A stretch of DNA of 64,000 nt from Phalacrocorax aristotelis (taxonomy: Eukaryota; Chordata; Aves; Suliformes; Phalacrocoracidae), in assembly GCF_949628215.1 (NCBI RefSeq), contig NC_134276.1, positions 132,804,125 to 132,868,124 on the forward strand. Direction: 5' to 3'. The translations under genes and the position numbers were made by a program. Under the pieces are notes generated by a model that was not told the origin of the DNA, made no database searches, and saw nothing but the letters and a program-made list of their open reading frames with translations. The stretch's first letter is position 1; the number at the start of each line of letters is the position of its first letter. Shown here piece after piece: positions 51,001 through 63,900 of this stretch.

Positions 51001-54000
51001 AATATTCAATCCCTGCTCCCACCTCAATGAGTTCTTACATGATGCTGACCTACTTTAACCCCAGATTTCCCCAAGTGACCTCCAGTAATATACCCCTTCT
51101 TTTCTAACTCTCTAACTTCAGATTTGCAGCTGATTGGTGAAGTACTGGGCATACAAAGCTGCAACTAAATCCACAGGGAATACACATGTAGTAGTTTAGA
51201 AAAAAAAAATCAAAGTCAGAAGCATTTCATATGGAACAGCTAAGATAAGTGGAATGAGTTTTTTTCCTTGCATTTTCTGTATGTTAGCTCCCAGTCTAAT
51301 TTAAGAATGCCTCCAGATGAATAATCTGTGGCTCTACTGAGAAGCAAACATTTGTGAAACACTCTGGTAGTAAGTATGGTGAGAAGTGCCATACAGAAAT
51401 CCATGAGTAAATTAAATTGCCGTTTAGGTGAGGTTCACATAGCATGCAATAAACATTGCCACATATTAGACAATAAATATATTATGTTTTAATACATATT
51501 AACACAGGAAGCATTGTCCATCTCATGAGTATGTGAAGTCTGTTCACACAATTAGTGTTTCTAAAGCACGTGCACAACGAGCTGAATTGGGATAGCAGAA
51601 GCAACTCTAATTCTGTCATTTTATAACTTATTACTTTACTTTGCACGCTTGTGCTCTTTTATCCTGATTAAAAACCAAAAAAAAAAATAAAAAATTCATC
51701 ACACACCACAACACTGGCATCCATGCCACTTATTAGCCTAGCAGAAATCTGTAGCAGTGGATAGATCTCTGCTACTTGCACTAATGGAGTAATAGTAGCA
51801 GTGGGTAGTCACGTTTTATATGAAGCAATAATAAAAGGTGATGAGATGCATAGTTTGCCGAGAGTGTTTGACAGATGAAAGGTTTCCAATAAGCAAGGCC
51901 AAACCTAGTCACTACTGTGACAGGAAAGGAAAAACTCTGTCATATTACATAAAATACACATATTGCAGTCAGTGCTACTGGGCTGAGGCGTAACGAGCCA
52001 TTTCAAGGTCTTTCCTGTCCCCTGCAAATCCCTTGGGAGGGAGCCCCGGAGTTTGGGACTTTTGGGCTCCCTTCTAGATCCCGGAAGGTGGCAGGCTCTA
52101 CTGAGCCGAGGTGTGTACCTGCTGCTTCCTGAAACTGAGTTGCTGCTCCCCATTTCCTCAGCCTCTTGCCACCCCTCTTTCAGTCTTCCCTGCCTCGCCG
52201 TTCCTGTTCCTTCCTCCTTTTGTGTCCTGTGCCGCTTTCCACACCATGGGCTGCCTTCTCAGTCTGAGCAGCCAGCCAGCCCCACATACCACAGCCCCTC
52301 ACCCGCCGAGCCTGGCAACCTCACCCCTGCACACTCATCCAGCTTGCTCTTCCCTTCCACAGCAGTGGCTCCAAATCCCCCTACAAAATGCCTTACCCAA
52401 GCTGTCCCTTTCCCTTCCTGTTCCAACACCAGAATCAGAGGTATGTGCCTCTGCCGTCCCCGAATGCCAGCTGAGGGGGAAAGAGAAAATTGGCAGAGTT
52501 CACCACATGGATTCTCTGGGGATACAGGAGTAATTCAAAGAATTAGAGCACATTCACATGATTTTAAAAAAGTTAAAAAAGGTAAGTAGTATTGCCTATC
52601 AGCCTTATACACACAAACATAGAGGGGGATTCTTTTTTCACATGTCAATTTTCCTGCTAAAGTTTAATAAACATATTAACAACTGACAACAGATTTGTGA
52701 AATGGAAAGTGGTAAAAAAAATATAAAGTGTTACCATCAATTTAGATTTAAAGTTAAAATACTGAGGTTTACTGTGGAGAAATCTTTCCCCCTTTTGAGA
52801 AAGGGGCAGAAAGATCAGATCAGAAACATAGGCAAAGCAAAATTCATTGCTGTTTGTCGACACAGTTTTAAAACTGCACTTTCAAGGATTTCCCACTCTC
52901 AAAAATAAGTACAATCTTGCAAAACATTCCATATTCATAATAAAAAACCCAAACAGTTTTTTGGCTCCAGCCATTGCTTTAGACAGAATTAAATTATGAC
53001 TGAATACTATGAAGTACCTCAAGTTTCTAAAAGTCAGAAATATTACCTATTTTCTCCCACCCCCAACTAGTGTTCCTACTCTTTAAAAGGCCTGTCTCAC
53101 TTGTCACCCGTACCCCTTTCTAGTTCTACACAGGAGATCATATTGTGGTTTGGGTAATGCTGCTCTGAAGGAGAAGGAATCATGAGCCCTTGCAAATAGA
53201 AAGCTACTAGTATGCACAGCATATATGTTTTTAGAAAGCACAAATGTAAATCCTGGTTTTGTACTACACGGGTGCTGCTCCAGTTCAAAAGTCACAAGGT
53301 CAGCCTAAATTCTTCTGATATCCAGAGCAACTTGCTAGTACTCTGGACTGCAATTTAGTTACAGTTTTGCTGCTCACAAGGTAATTTTCTCAGTTTTACA
53401 ACTGGGCCAGTTCCACACTGCAGATATAAACTTTAACTCTCAAACGGCCTCTGCATTTCTGAACACTTGTAAATTATCTATTAAATAATGAGCTATTCCT
53501 ACCAATAACTCCACTACGGTGTTCTTGAAGCAGCCTGAATTAGCACAGCAAAAGCAGGAGAGCAGTTTTTGAAGTTACCGTTGTCACCTGGCAAGCTTGC
53601 TGTCACATTTGGATATGTCAGCGGCAGGATGCCACGCTGCTTTGCTTTTGCCATTCAGAAGCAAGAGGACTGGAGTCCCTGCTTCTTGCTGCCGAGGGAC
53701 CCTGCACAGCAGCTCACCAGTGTGCCAAACTCCTCTTTGAATGATCCCTCAGGCGGAGTGGACCAAGGCGGGCAATCAGCTGAAATACTCTTGGAGAAAA
53801 CAGAAGATGACCTCCTGATCCGAGGTAATTCTTCTCTATGCACCATGGAGTCGAAAAGCAGTCTGCATGCAGAGCTGATTTTTGCCTCTAGATAGACTTT
53901 CTATAGAAGGTAATTAGCAACTGATAAAAGAGACAAATTAGCTGCTGATGGTAAATTCCTCCTTTTTATTTTTTTAACTTCACAGGAAAAAGAGGATGAC

Positions 54001-57000
54001 CTCTGGCTAAGGGAACCCTGGCACTGGAAGGAAAGGATGTCAGCTTCTTCACCACAGCCATCTGGGAGAGTGATGGGCCACTGCACAATGCCCAGGTCAT
54101 CCACAGGTAAAAGAGTCTAACTGAGCAAAAGAAGTAAACGATCAAGAAGCTGGATTAGGCAGGAGGAAAGTTCTACTAATTCCAAGCAAAAATAGCGCAG
54201 TCAAGTTTGCCATCTTCTGGAATGGGTGATTAAGATGCCTGTCTTTTTCTGGAGATAAGGCTGCAAATAAGAACACCAGAAACATTCTTTTAACCTCTGA
54301 TCCCTTTATTTTCCCTTTTATATGCGTTAGCTTTGTTTCACCTTCAAGAAAGCAGATCAGACTATTTTTCTTCTTCTCCCTTTTGCTGATCAGTTAACTC
54401 TACCTTTGCTAACACCCAGTAGATCAATTGTCTCCATTTTCTTATGAGAATGCTAAAAGTAAAAGGAAGGGGAACAGGCAAGTCATATTATAATATAAAA
54501 GCCTTACCTAATATTTTGACTTCAAAGGTATTCTCTTTTTCTGTCTGTAACACCACAAAAGTCCCACACCTTGTTTAACACTGAGTACCTATACATGAGT
54601 ATATTAATTCAGTTCAGGAGTGTACTTTTGAAGTCCACCTACGGTGCTTTAGTTTGCATAGCAGAACCATCTCAAAGCACGTGACTCAGGTCAGATGAAA
54701 CTGAACTGAAAATGCATACCAATGGGTGCTCAGTCTGTATGACCAGACTGAAGCAAATCCAAAGTAAATGCCCAAAACCCATGAAGCGAGGACATCAGGT
54801 ACTGCATACAAACTAGTCTGTTCTACAGATCTACTCCATTTCACTTGCTAATGTAGACACAGTCAGTGTGTAGCCTTACGCAGCATTCTTTTTTTTTTTA
54901 ATTATTTAAGGAATAAGATGTATTTGAAGTTAAGAGTTTAAAAAAGGCAGCACTTGAGACAGGGCTGGTTTTAGCACCTGTGAGAGGATGGTGCTGACTC
55001 TTATAACTTCTCCCATCTCTTCCCCATTAAAACCAGTTGTTTGCCTCCCCTTCAGTAAGGTTCTTGCTTGGCTGGCTAGCTGGGGTCTTGCTTTGGGATA
55101 AGTCATCAGCTATGGGTGACCAGAGGAAGAATTTCCCTGACCCTAAAAATCCAGGAGGCAGAGAACAGGAATAAGCAGAGGATGTAAAAAACAATCGGTG
55201 AGAGGTAGAAGAGGAGGAGATAAGGCCACTTGCAAGCAAAGCAGCTAGTTTCTGGCACCTATTCAGTAGGAACGTGTTACTTTCTGCCTGTCACTGCTAT
55301 GGCTGTAGATGAGGGAACAGTTCCCCAGTGCTTTCCCTGGCAGGTCTGGGCAGATCAGCAGGGTCAGTTCTGGCTCAGGGCTGTGAACAGTATGTTGGCC
55401 CCCCTCCATATTATGCAGCAGAACATGCCAGGCAGCTTGCAAGACACTGTGTAATAGCACGGTCAGACAAACATCCTTAATTCTTTGGGATTACACAGCC
55501 ATACAAGAAATAAGAACAACCTAAAGTCTTAAATACACAGCGCCACAAGGCATTCTGTATCCTGGCTTACACTTTGAGCAGTGACAGCAGGAAAAAAATG
55601 TCTCCTCTCATGGGAGGACGAGAGCAGCAGCACATAAACGCTTCTCTCTCCTCTGCACTACTGGAGGGGCTCCCTCCCTTTCTCTTCCAGGAGGCCAGGA
55701 CAGCATTGGTTCAGACTGCTTAGTCCGGCCAACCAGAAAGTAACTCTTTAGGTATGGAGCCAAGACCGTTGGTGTCTTCCATGTTGACCTAAAGACAGAG
55801 TTTCTCCTGGGAGATCACTGGGCCCTGGACCTACTGAAAAACGCAAGGTAGAGTACATCTCTAAAAAGACATTTTCCTATGACTGACAGACATTCATGTA
55901 CTGGACATACCACATTTTTTAAAATGACAGGGTCCAGAACTATACTTCAAGTATTGCTGCTGTTGATAATATCACCAAATTGCAGCCTAATTTCCTCAAA
56001 AGTCATTTATGCAAATTTTCACAGACAGGAAGTCTGAAGTAAGTTTTAATCTTGTACAATCTGAGTAATGGACTCTATGCCAGCTGTATGTTTTGCTTCA
56101 AAATTGCAGGATGTATAAAAGGTGTCTCTGATTTAAATACAAAGCTGTGACTAAAATCCCCATAATATACTCAGCAGTGTGCTGTTACAATCTTAATTTG
56201 TTCACTGAGAAAACACGGCGCCCTTTAGGACTATTCCAAATTTTGTTCTTAGTTGCTCTTCCTCCTTTGTCCTTCTCTTGTTCTCCCCTGTATTTAATTT
56301 TTTTTTCATTAGTGGCAGAATGTTAACAGTTTTAAATGATCTCTTTTGGTTATTTCAGATCATGACTAAGTGAACACACTTATTCTGAACCAAGAGAGTC
56401 CATTCAGACTATTTTTTCAACAGTAATTCAGCTTTCTCCGGAAATTAATGTAAGAAGTTGCAAAATCCTTTGTGATTCTTCCTCTTTTGCAGAAGTCTAT
56501 TTTTACCAGTTTCTGGTGATCTCCTGAACAGCGAAACCTTAGAAACAGTTGTCGCAGTAGAGCTGCACAGTGTAGACAGTAAACTGCATCAGAGAGGGAG
56601 AAATAAGCAACAACTTTTCAATCCATCTTTGGAACAGAGTACCGTGCTTCATCCACACGGTCTTGTTCTGAAATAATTCAGCAGTATTAGCTGCAGCCAA
56701 TAAAAATTATTTTCTTCCTGAATCTAGGCAAACACCTAAAATGGAGGAAGTGAAGGAAAAGCCATACCTTGCCTGTCCTAATGCCATTTCCAGCTTTTAG
56801 AAACACCTTTCATTTATACTGCATGCCATCCTATGAAATGGCCATCAGCGCTAGTTGCATTACCAACAGGCTTAAGGCTTTCAGTCACATAAAAAGGATT
56901 GCAAGCTAAGCTGCAATTAAATGAACACTTCTTTTCATGCTAGTGCTGGGTTAAGGAACTCTTCTCACTCTCCTCTGGAGTGGTGCTTGGTACTTCCTTT

Positions 57001-59507
57001 TAATGTAATGGTATAATGCTTTACTACCCATTCATTAAGCAGGAAAGCTGGAGTCAATACCCTCTGCCTGAGTGGTTCAATCCACATGACCTGCAAGAGT
57101 ACCAAACTGGAGGCAAGGCTGTTTTGCATGCCTTTAAGCCTTCTGTCTGGAGTTATGCTTCAATTCTATGTAATTAAGAGATACTGAGCAAGGGAGAAAG
57201 GACAAGGAAACGTGCAGCTCTAGCCTCCTGGTTTGGTAAACATTTCAGGTATGCAGGGGAAAGACGTGAGTGGATTCCCAGTCCCCGATCCCCAGACTTT
57301 TAATACAAATAATAAAGATCCATTAAGACTTTATGCAAAATAGATGGTGGCCTACCTCAGGAAGAGTCACTGCCGTCTTGGTGGCTTGGCATCGACACAA
57401 TACATTGAATGTTTCTAACAACACACACAAGTCTTGGACTTAATGAGTCCTTAATGAGACTGCAGTGAGCATCTCTTCTTACCATTAAGATATGAGTATC
57501 TGTTGTTCATTTTAAGTAAGTGGTATGCTCACCCTTAGGACACCAAGCAGTAAACAGCTTTCTAATGTCCTGTTCTACCTTACTGCTAGTAAGAAGGAAG
57601 AAGAAACTCAGAGTATGTTGAAGGTGCATTCTGCAAAGGCATCACTCTACTGTATGCATCTGCCTCCACACACACTTTCTAACACCTTTTCTGCATCAGT
57701 ACTTGTTTGACTAGTCCCATGGTTGGTTCAGTTGACTAACCTAGCAGTAAACTATCTGCTTTTTCTGGTTTAAGTTTCTGTCAGGCAAGTAAATTCAACC
57801 AGACCGTAATTATAGTACCAGAGATAGATGTGGGAGAAAGGAAAGCAGGACTTTTCCCATTCACCTGTGAGGACCTGCTAGATTAATTCATGCTGACTTA
57901 TATGCGTGTCCTGTATGTTTCTTATTACTTTTTTCTTTATAGAAGAAGTTTAGATTAACTAACTTGTAAGTTAAGTTCAAAATTATAGTCAGTTTAATCC
58001 TCTATATCTACTCTTGAGGTGAAGAATGTTTTGGTTCAGTTTGACTTTATATATCATAGATTAAATCAGGCAGAAATAAGTCTGGTCCAGACCAGAGTTA
58101 TGAAGTGACAGAACTTTTCTTGCATCCTTTTTTAAAAATTATACTTTTAGACAGCCAAAGGAACTTTATTTGGACAGATCGCACTGTAGCAGCTGTACTT
58201 CAAATATACTTTTAAGTTCAGAGAAAAGTTTGTATTTCCTACCTGCTAGGTGACTGCACTACCAAAAGCTTTCAAAACCCAAAGTTTCATCAGGCATCCG
58301 CAGAGGTTTATGTAGACAGCATGTATACATATACTTGAATTAATGTTTTGGGGGCTATAACCTCCTGCTCAATTGTTAGCCCACATTGTAACTCTATAGC
58401 CCTGCCCTAACCATTTTACACGCGACTTAACGATCTCATGTTTAGATAAGCATAAACAGCATGTGTTCTGCAACATGCTTCAAGTTGCAGGTGGAGCGCA
58501 GCACAACATCCCACGCCTTGTAGCCACTCAGCTAGCAGGTTTTGCTCACCCTACCTGGCAGTCCCCCTGATGGCATGCCACTCCCGCATAGCTCCACGAT
58601 TGGTGCAGATACTAATAATGTCTCTTGGCAGGGAGCTCCCCTGCACTCGGAGGGGGCGGCATCTCAGAAGGGTTGTGGAGATTCCTAAGTGTACACCCCT
58701 CCCGACACACGCACACGGGGAATCTGATGCACATGCAGCACCTGGCACTCGCGCAAAGACAGAGGGACAACTGCAAACAAAGTTCTTGCGCCCAAAGCAG
58801 CGCTCACGACGCAGACCCAAGCCGGACCCGCCTGGCAGCAGCACGCCGGGCGCCAGCACCGCAGCGGCTGGCTCCGCAGGTCCCGCAGCCCGGCTCCCCG
58901 CTTCGCCCCAGGACGCGGGGTGCCTGCACCCCGCTCACAGGCAGCCTGCTGGCGCCGCTCCCCCTTCCCCCCCGCTGCGGGGACACCGCCCGCCTCGCCA
59001 GCCCCGCTTCCCAGCGGGCTCCCCCTGTCCCCGGCGAGAGCCGGGGGGGCGCCCGGGGCTCCCAACCCCGCAGCTGCTGCGAGGCACGTCCCGAACCCGC
59101 CGCCGCCCCGCGGCACAAGCCAGACACAGGTTACCCTCCGGCCGCCGGGTCGGGCCGTGGCGGGGCGGGGCGGGTGGCGGCGAGGGGTTCCCCCACTCCC
59201 CCGCCCGCCCGCCGGCTCCGCGCGCACACGTGGCCTGACACGGCGGTGCTGACACAGGTGCGGCTCCGAGGCGACACGGCGCTGCCCGGACCCGGACGCG
59301 GCCACAGCCCCCGCGCGGCACGGCACGGCGGCGGAGTGGCGGGGTCGCCCGGCCCCACGGCGGCGCCAGAGCCGTCACCCCCGACCGCCGCGCCCTCTGC
59401 CCTCCCTTACCCATCAGGATGGACACGATGAGGCGCAGTGCCTGCTCCGACGAACCCAGGGCCTCCGCCAGCTGGGCCAGGCCCCAGCCGGACCCCGCCA
59501 CCGCCAT
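45092..59507 (-). CDS. LPCAT3: LPCAT3 (MBOAT5) lysophospholipid acyltransferase, twelve exons
   Basis: Multi-pass ER membrane-bound O-acyltransferase that puts polyunsaturated acyl chains (notably arachidonate) on lysophosphatidylcholine in the Lands cycle. Exons (minus): 59507-59411, 50529-50422, 50303-50197, 50042-49949, 49827-49790, 48709-48531, 48125-48017, 47324-47238, 46920-46754, 46128-45981, 45461-45303, 45208-45092. All GT-AG and in phase: 1,410 nt, 469 residues (human 487; the N-terminus is shorter). It starts MAVAGSGWGLAQLAEALGSS; then LILRLMGRTITAVFTTF, KWTMPHCVLTLKLIGLAIDY, RGVPTLLEVSGFSYFYGAF. MBOAT active-site residues are visible: the Asn in FNINTNAWVAR (exon 9) and the invariant His in AIWHGLHSGY (H356, exon 10). 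The C-terminus ends KKAE, a dilysine ER-retrieval signal like human KKME. Exon 2 lies just downstream of a 20-base T-run on its own strand. Confidence 0.97.
50530..58500 (-). other. LPCAT3 intron 1, AT-rich bulk
   Basis: Most of an 8.9 kb first intron. It begins next to the exon 2 acceptor with a 20-base A-run (50548-50567, plus strand). Mostly AT-rich with only short open frames. A GC-richer patch at 52000-52540 and weaker ones near 53570-53880 and 55200-55750 stand out but match nothing I know. No CR1 or other repeat recognised. Confidence 0.7.
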
Positions 59508-59950
59508 CTTCTCCCCCGGCCGCCCCGCCGGCCGGTCGCTCCTCGAACCCGGCAGCGGCACCAGCCACCGCGGCCCCCGCACCGCTCGCGGCCCCCTCCG
59601 CGCCCATTGGCTGCACCGGGCCGGCCACGCCCCCACAGCGCCTCCGATTGGACAGCCCGTGGCAGCGGGGCAGGGCCCTGCGCTCACTGAGGCAAAGGTT
59701 ACCCCGCGAGTGGGCGGTGCCGGCGGGCAGTCCCCGCTGGCCAATGATTGGAGAAAGCGCTTCCGAGGCGGGGCTCGGTCTGGGCGGTGGTGGGGCGGGG
59801 CCAGGCAGGGGAGGCGGAGCCCGCCTCCCCATTGGCTGTGGCGGGACACGCGAGAGCCGGGTAGGGAGGGGTAGAGGATGGGGCAGGGCGGGGGTTATTC
59901 GCGGGCACGAGGCGCGCGGAAGCAACGGTCGTGCGAGTGAGTTAAGGGCA
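58780..59950 (-). promoter_or_regulatory. LPCAT3: LPCAT3 CpG-island promoter
   Basis: Very GC- and CpG-rich block covering exon 1 and its flanks. Upstream of the start codon are five CCAAT boxes within 230 bp: ATTGG at 59606-59610, 59647-59651, 59747-59751 and 59831-59835 (CCAAT on the gene's strand) and CCAAT at 59741-59745. GC boxes (GGGGCGGG) are at about 59794-59800 and 59162-59170. No TATA box. Consistent with an NF-Y/Sp1-driven gene. Long open frames here on both strands are composition artefacts. Confidence 0.75.
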
Positions 59951-60579
59951 GGCCCTGGCCCTTGCCCTGGCCCTTGGTCTTGACTTGTGGTGCTGCTATG
60001 CTGGCTGGGGACTAGTTGTGCTACTGAGCCTCCCTAGTGTTGCTGGGTCCTGCCACCCCAGTGGCTCCTGGTCCTTGGCTTTTTGTCCCAGAGGGACCCG
60101 CTTCCCATACCAGATGTTACGGCAGCTCCTGTCCCTGTTGCACCCAGCTCTTAGTACTCACTGAGCAGCTCTGCCTACACAGCCTCCTCGTAACTCATCC
60201 ATTGGAGGACCATCTCTTAGGTGTGTCCCTTCATGCAGAGATCCATGACTGCACGTGACCTTCTTCCCAGCAAAAGCTTCAGGTGCAATGGATGTGATCC
60301 TCTTCCCTTTGTTTTTGTTATCATTTTCCTGCTGTGTCATTCAGGTGGGTGGTATTGCCCAGACTTCACTGGAGGGGCAGAGACTCATACAAAGGTGTAT
60401 ATGAGAATGGTCCTCTGGAGGTCTCTGATCCAAATCCCTGGTTACAAGCAGGACTCCAAAGCTGGATCACATTACTCAGGGCTTTGTCCGAGCAACTGCT
60501 GTACATTTTCATGAGTGGAGAGCTCCCAGACTCCCTGGGCACCTGAATCATGCTTTGGGGGAAGTATTTTTATCCATAT
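59951..60579. other. Intergenic between LPCAT3 promoter and endogenous retrovirus
   Basis: About 630 bp with no recognised gene or repeat. The next conserved neighbour is not reached in the window. Confidence 0.6.
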
Positions 60580-60964
60580 TGTCACCAAAAGCGGGAATAA
60601 AACTCATTAACATCAGTGTAGCATTGAGAAGCAGGCATTCTTTATTACAGCGCCGGCTGCACGGGGGATAATTCCTCCTAGTGTTCATGCCACAAGTCAT
60701 GACAGACAAAGCTTATACTGCTCAGTTATATACATATGCATTAGATTTCCTGGAATAGTTATACATATTCATTCGCAGTGTGTTGCAAGAGGTGTCGGTT
60801 TCAAATGGTGCTCTGACTCTTATCTAGGTGCAGATGTTCTTAGTTTCCTTTATCTTGGTCTCAACTGGCATCTGCTGCTAGGTTTGTACCCCTTCGGGAT
60901 GTGCTGATCACACTTGCGAAAATTATGTCCTTGTGTGCATTCTTGCCTGAGGCCCCTTATAACA
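60580..60964 (-). repeat. 3' LTR of the endogenous retrovirus
   Basis: About 385 bp bounded by TG...CA and next to the polypurine tract, which fixes its inner end. On its own strand it carries an AATAAAG poly(A) signal near 60645. It is transcribed in the same direction as LPCAT3 and lies about 1.1 kb upstream of the LPCAT3 start codon. The outer boundary is placed by the TG at 60580-60581. Confidence 0.75.
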
Positions 60965-63900
60965 ATTCCCCCCTTTTGAGATTTCTCTGTCTCATTAGAT
61001 CTCAATACTTTATGTATTTTGACTCACACAGGTTTCTAATCATAGGAATACATTGCATTAATATACAAGTTACCAAGATTATTATAATAACAAGTTAAGT
61101 AATAACTTAGTTACTTCCATAGCTTTGTTGGTGCAACAGGGAAAAGCTTCTGGCCATTCTGAGAAGGTATCAATCAATACCAGGAAATATCTATAACCTT
61201 TTTGTTTTGGTAACTCAGAAAAATCAATTTTCCAATACTCTCTGGAGGAATTTCCTTGCTTAGTGATCCCTGGGGTCAGGGTTCTTTTCCTGTTCATGGA
61301 ATTATTTTTTAGACAAATGGGGCATTTTGCTATTACAGACTTTACTATTCCAGTCAACCCCGCACATATAATAAATTTTGAAGGCTAGAAATCATAGCCT
61401 CACTACCCCAGTGTGTTTCCTCATGTCCCTTCTTTATAATTTCAGTCATTACCTGTGGTGTAACAATGACTCGTCCTGTGGCAGTTATCAGCCAACCCCC
61501 TCTGTGGTTGCTTTCAGCAATGATGCCAGTTTTTGGTCTGCCTCACTATAGTTAGGTTTCAAACTTGGGAGCTTCGCCTGTTTTACTGTTACCAATGCAA
61601 GGATGCCTTGTTCAGCAACCTCTTCAGCAGTTTTGTTAGCCAGTTGATTACCCACATTTACAGCAGTTTGTCTGAACTGATGTGCTTTGCAATGTATTAT
61701 CACCACTTCCTTAGGTTTTTGAATATCCTGTAGAAGTTAGAGAATTTCTTCCTTGTATTTAATAGGCGATCCTTGAGTTGACAGCAATCCTCTTTCTTTC
61801 CAGATAGCCTCATGTACATGGACTATCCCAAATGCATATTTTGAGTCAGTCCATATATTTACCTTTTTCCCTTCATCTACCTTCAAGGCTTGTCTTAATG
61901 CCACTAGTTCCACCTTCTGGGCCGACGCATTGATAGGTAGGGCCCCAACTTCTGTTATCTGTGTAGTTGTAACCACTGCATATCCAGCCATCCATTTCCC
62001 ATTTTGTATGAAGCTGCTACCATCTGTAAACAGCTCCAAATCAGGATTAGTTAAGAGTTCATCTCTTAAATCCTGCCTGCTGGAATATACGTGTTCAATG
62101 GTTTGCAGACAGTCATGGTGCAAGGGTTCAGAGTCCCTTACTTCTGAATTCAAAAACATTGCTGGGTTGATTGCTGTGGTGATTTTAAGTTCCATGTCAC
62201 CCTGTTCCAACAAGATAACTTGATATTTGAGCATATGGCTTGGAGTCAACCATGTCCCCCCTTTTGCTCTAAGATGGAAACCACCATATGCAGAACACAC
62301 ACCATCATTCTTTGTCCTATTGTTAATTTTCTAGCTTCTTGGATTAGAAGAACAGTTGCAGCTACAGCATGCAAACATCCTGGCCATCCTTTACTCACAT
62401 TATCCAATTGTTTAGAGAAATACCCTACAGCTCTTCTCCAGGTTCCCAGTCTTTGAGTCAACACACCCAAAGCAAGATGATGTCTTTCATGTAAAAATAA
62501 CTCAAAAGGTTTAGACAAATCAGGCAGTCCCAATGCAGGTGCTGACATCAAAGCCTTTCTGAAGTCCTTAAAAGCTACTTGGCATTCAGGGGTCCGTAGT
62601 AGGCAGTTCTCTGTTGACCCCTTCAAGGTTTCATAAAGGGGCTTTACCAATAGTCCATAATTGAGGATCCACAGCCTGCACCATCCAGACATACCCAGAA
62701 ATGCCCTCAGCTCTCATACAGTTCTTGTTTCTGGATTTTGGCAGATTACTTCTTTTCTATCAGCTCCCAGTCTCTGTTGTCCTTGTGGAATCTCAAAACC
62801 TAAATAAATCACAGTCTATTTTCGCACCTGAGCTTTGCTCTTTGATACACGCTATTCCTAAGAAATTCAACAGACTTATAGTCATTTGTAGACATTCTCT
62901 CCGAGACTCTGCAGCCAACAAAATGTCACTTGCATATTGCAGTATTGTTCTCTCTGGGTTTTCCTTCTTCCATAGTTCCAGCTCATTTGACAGCTGATTG
63001 TCAAATATTGTAGGACTATTCTTAAACCCTTGAAGTAGCACCATCCAGGTGAGTTGTGCTTCGCATGCAGTGGTGGGGCTTTCCCATTTAGAGGCAAATA
63101 TCGCCTGGCTATCTTTGTCTAGAGGTATGCAGAAGAAGGCATCTTTGAGACCAAGTACAGTAAACCACTTATGCTTTTCCTTCAAGGTTGTCAGCAAGGT
63201 ATATGGATTAGCCACTACTTGGTGAATATCTTTAACAATTTAATTCACAGCTCTTAAATCTTGAATGAATCTATATTCCTTGCCATTTTTTTTTACTGGC
63301 AATATCAGAATGTTATATTCTGATTCACACTCTACCAATAATCCATAATCCAAAAATTTAATTATTAATCCTTCCAACCCCTTCCTAGCCTTCCACTTGA
63401 TATGGTACTGTTTTTGCCTTACCAGCTTTGTTCCAGATTTTAAGACAACTTTTACTAGTTCCACCAATTTAGACTGAAGTAGGATTCCATCAGCCCATAC
63501 CAAGGGTGTTACTGCATCCTCTACTTCTGCAGGAATTTCTTCCTCTGGCCTTTGTGCGTTCTGTAACATAAAAATTCTTACTTCCACAGCTTTTGATTCA
63601 GGTGTTAATACTTGCACTTCTCCATTCTTAAAAGTTATCTGCGTATCTAATTTGCTCAATAAATCTCTTCCCATCAAGGGCACCGGGCATTCAGATACGT
63701 ATAAAAATTTGTGAGTAAAAACTACATTTCCAATTCCACACTTAATTGGTTGGAAGAAAGGCCTTACCTCCTTTTTGCCTGTGGCCCCAATAATAGATAT
63801 GTTTTGTTTACTCAGAATACCCATACAGGTATTTAACACTGAACATGCTGCTCCTGTATCTATTGAAAAAATCTGTCTTATGATTCCCCAACTTCAAGGT

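Noticed and set aside
58570-59983. Several 150-300 codon open frames on both strands around LPCAT3 exon 1
   Set aside because: CpG-island composition artefacts. Only the 97-nt exon beginning at 59507 on the minus strand matches a known protein.
61082-63839. Protease/RT/integrase-like open frames as possible domesticated host genes
   Set aside because: They lie in proviral order next to an LTR and polypurine tract and are broken, so a plain retroviral fossil explains them.
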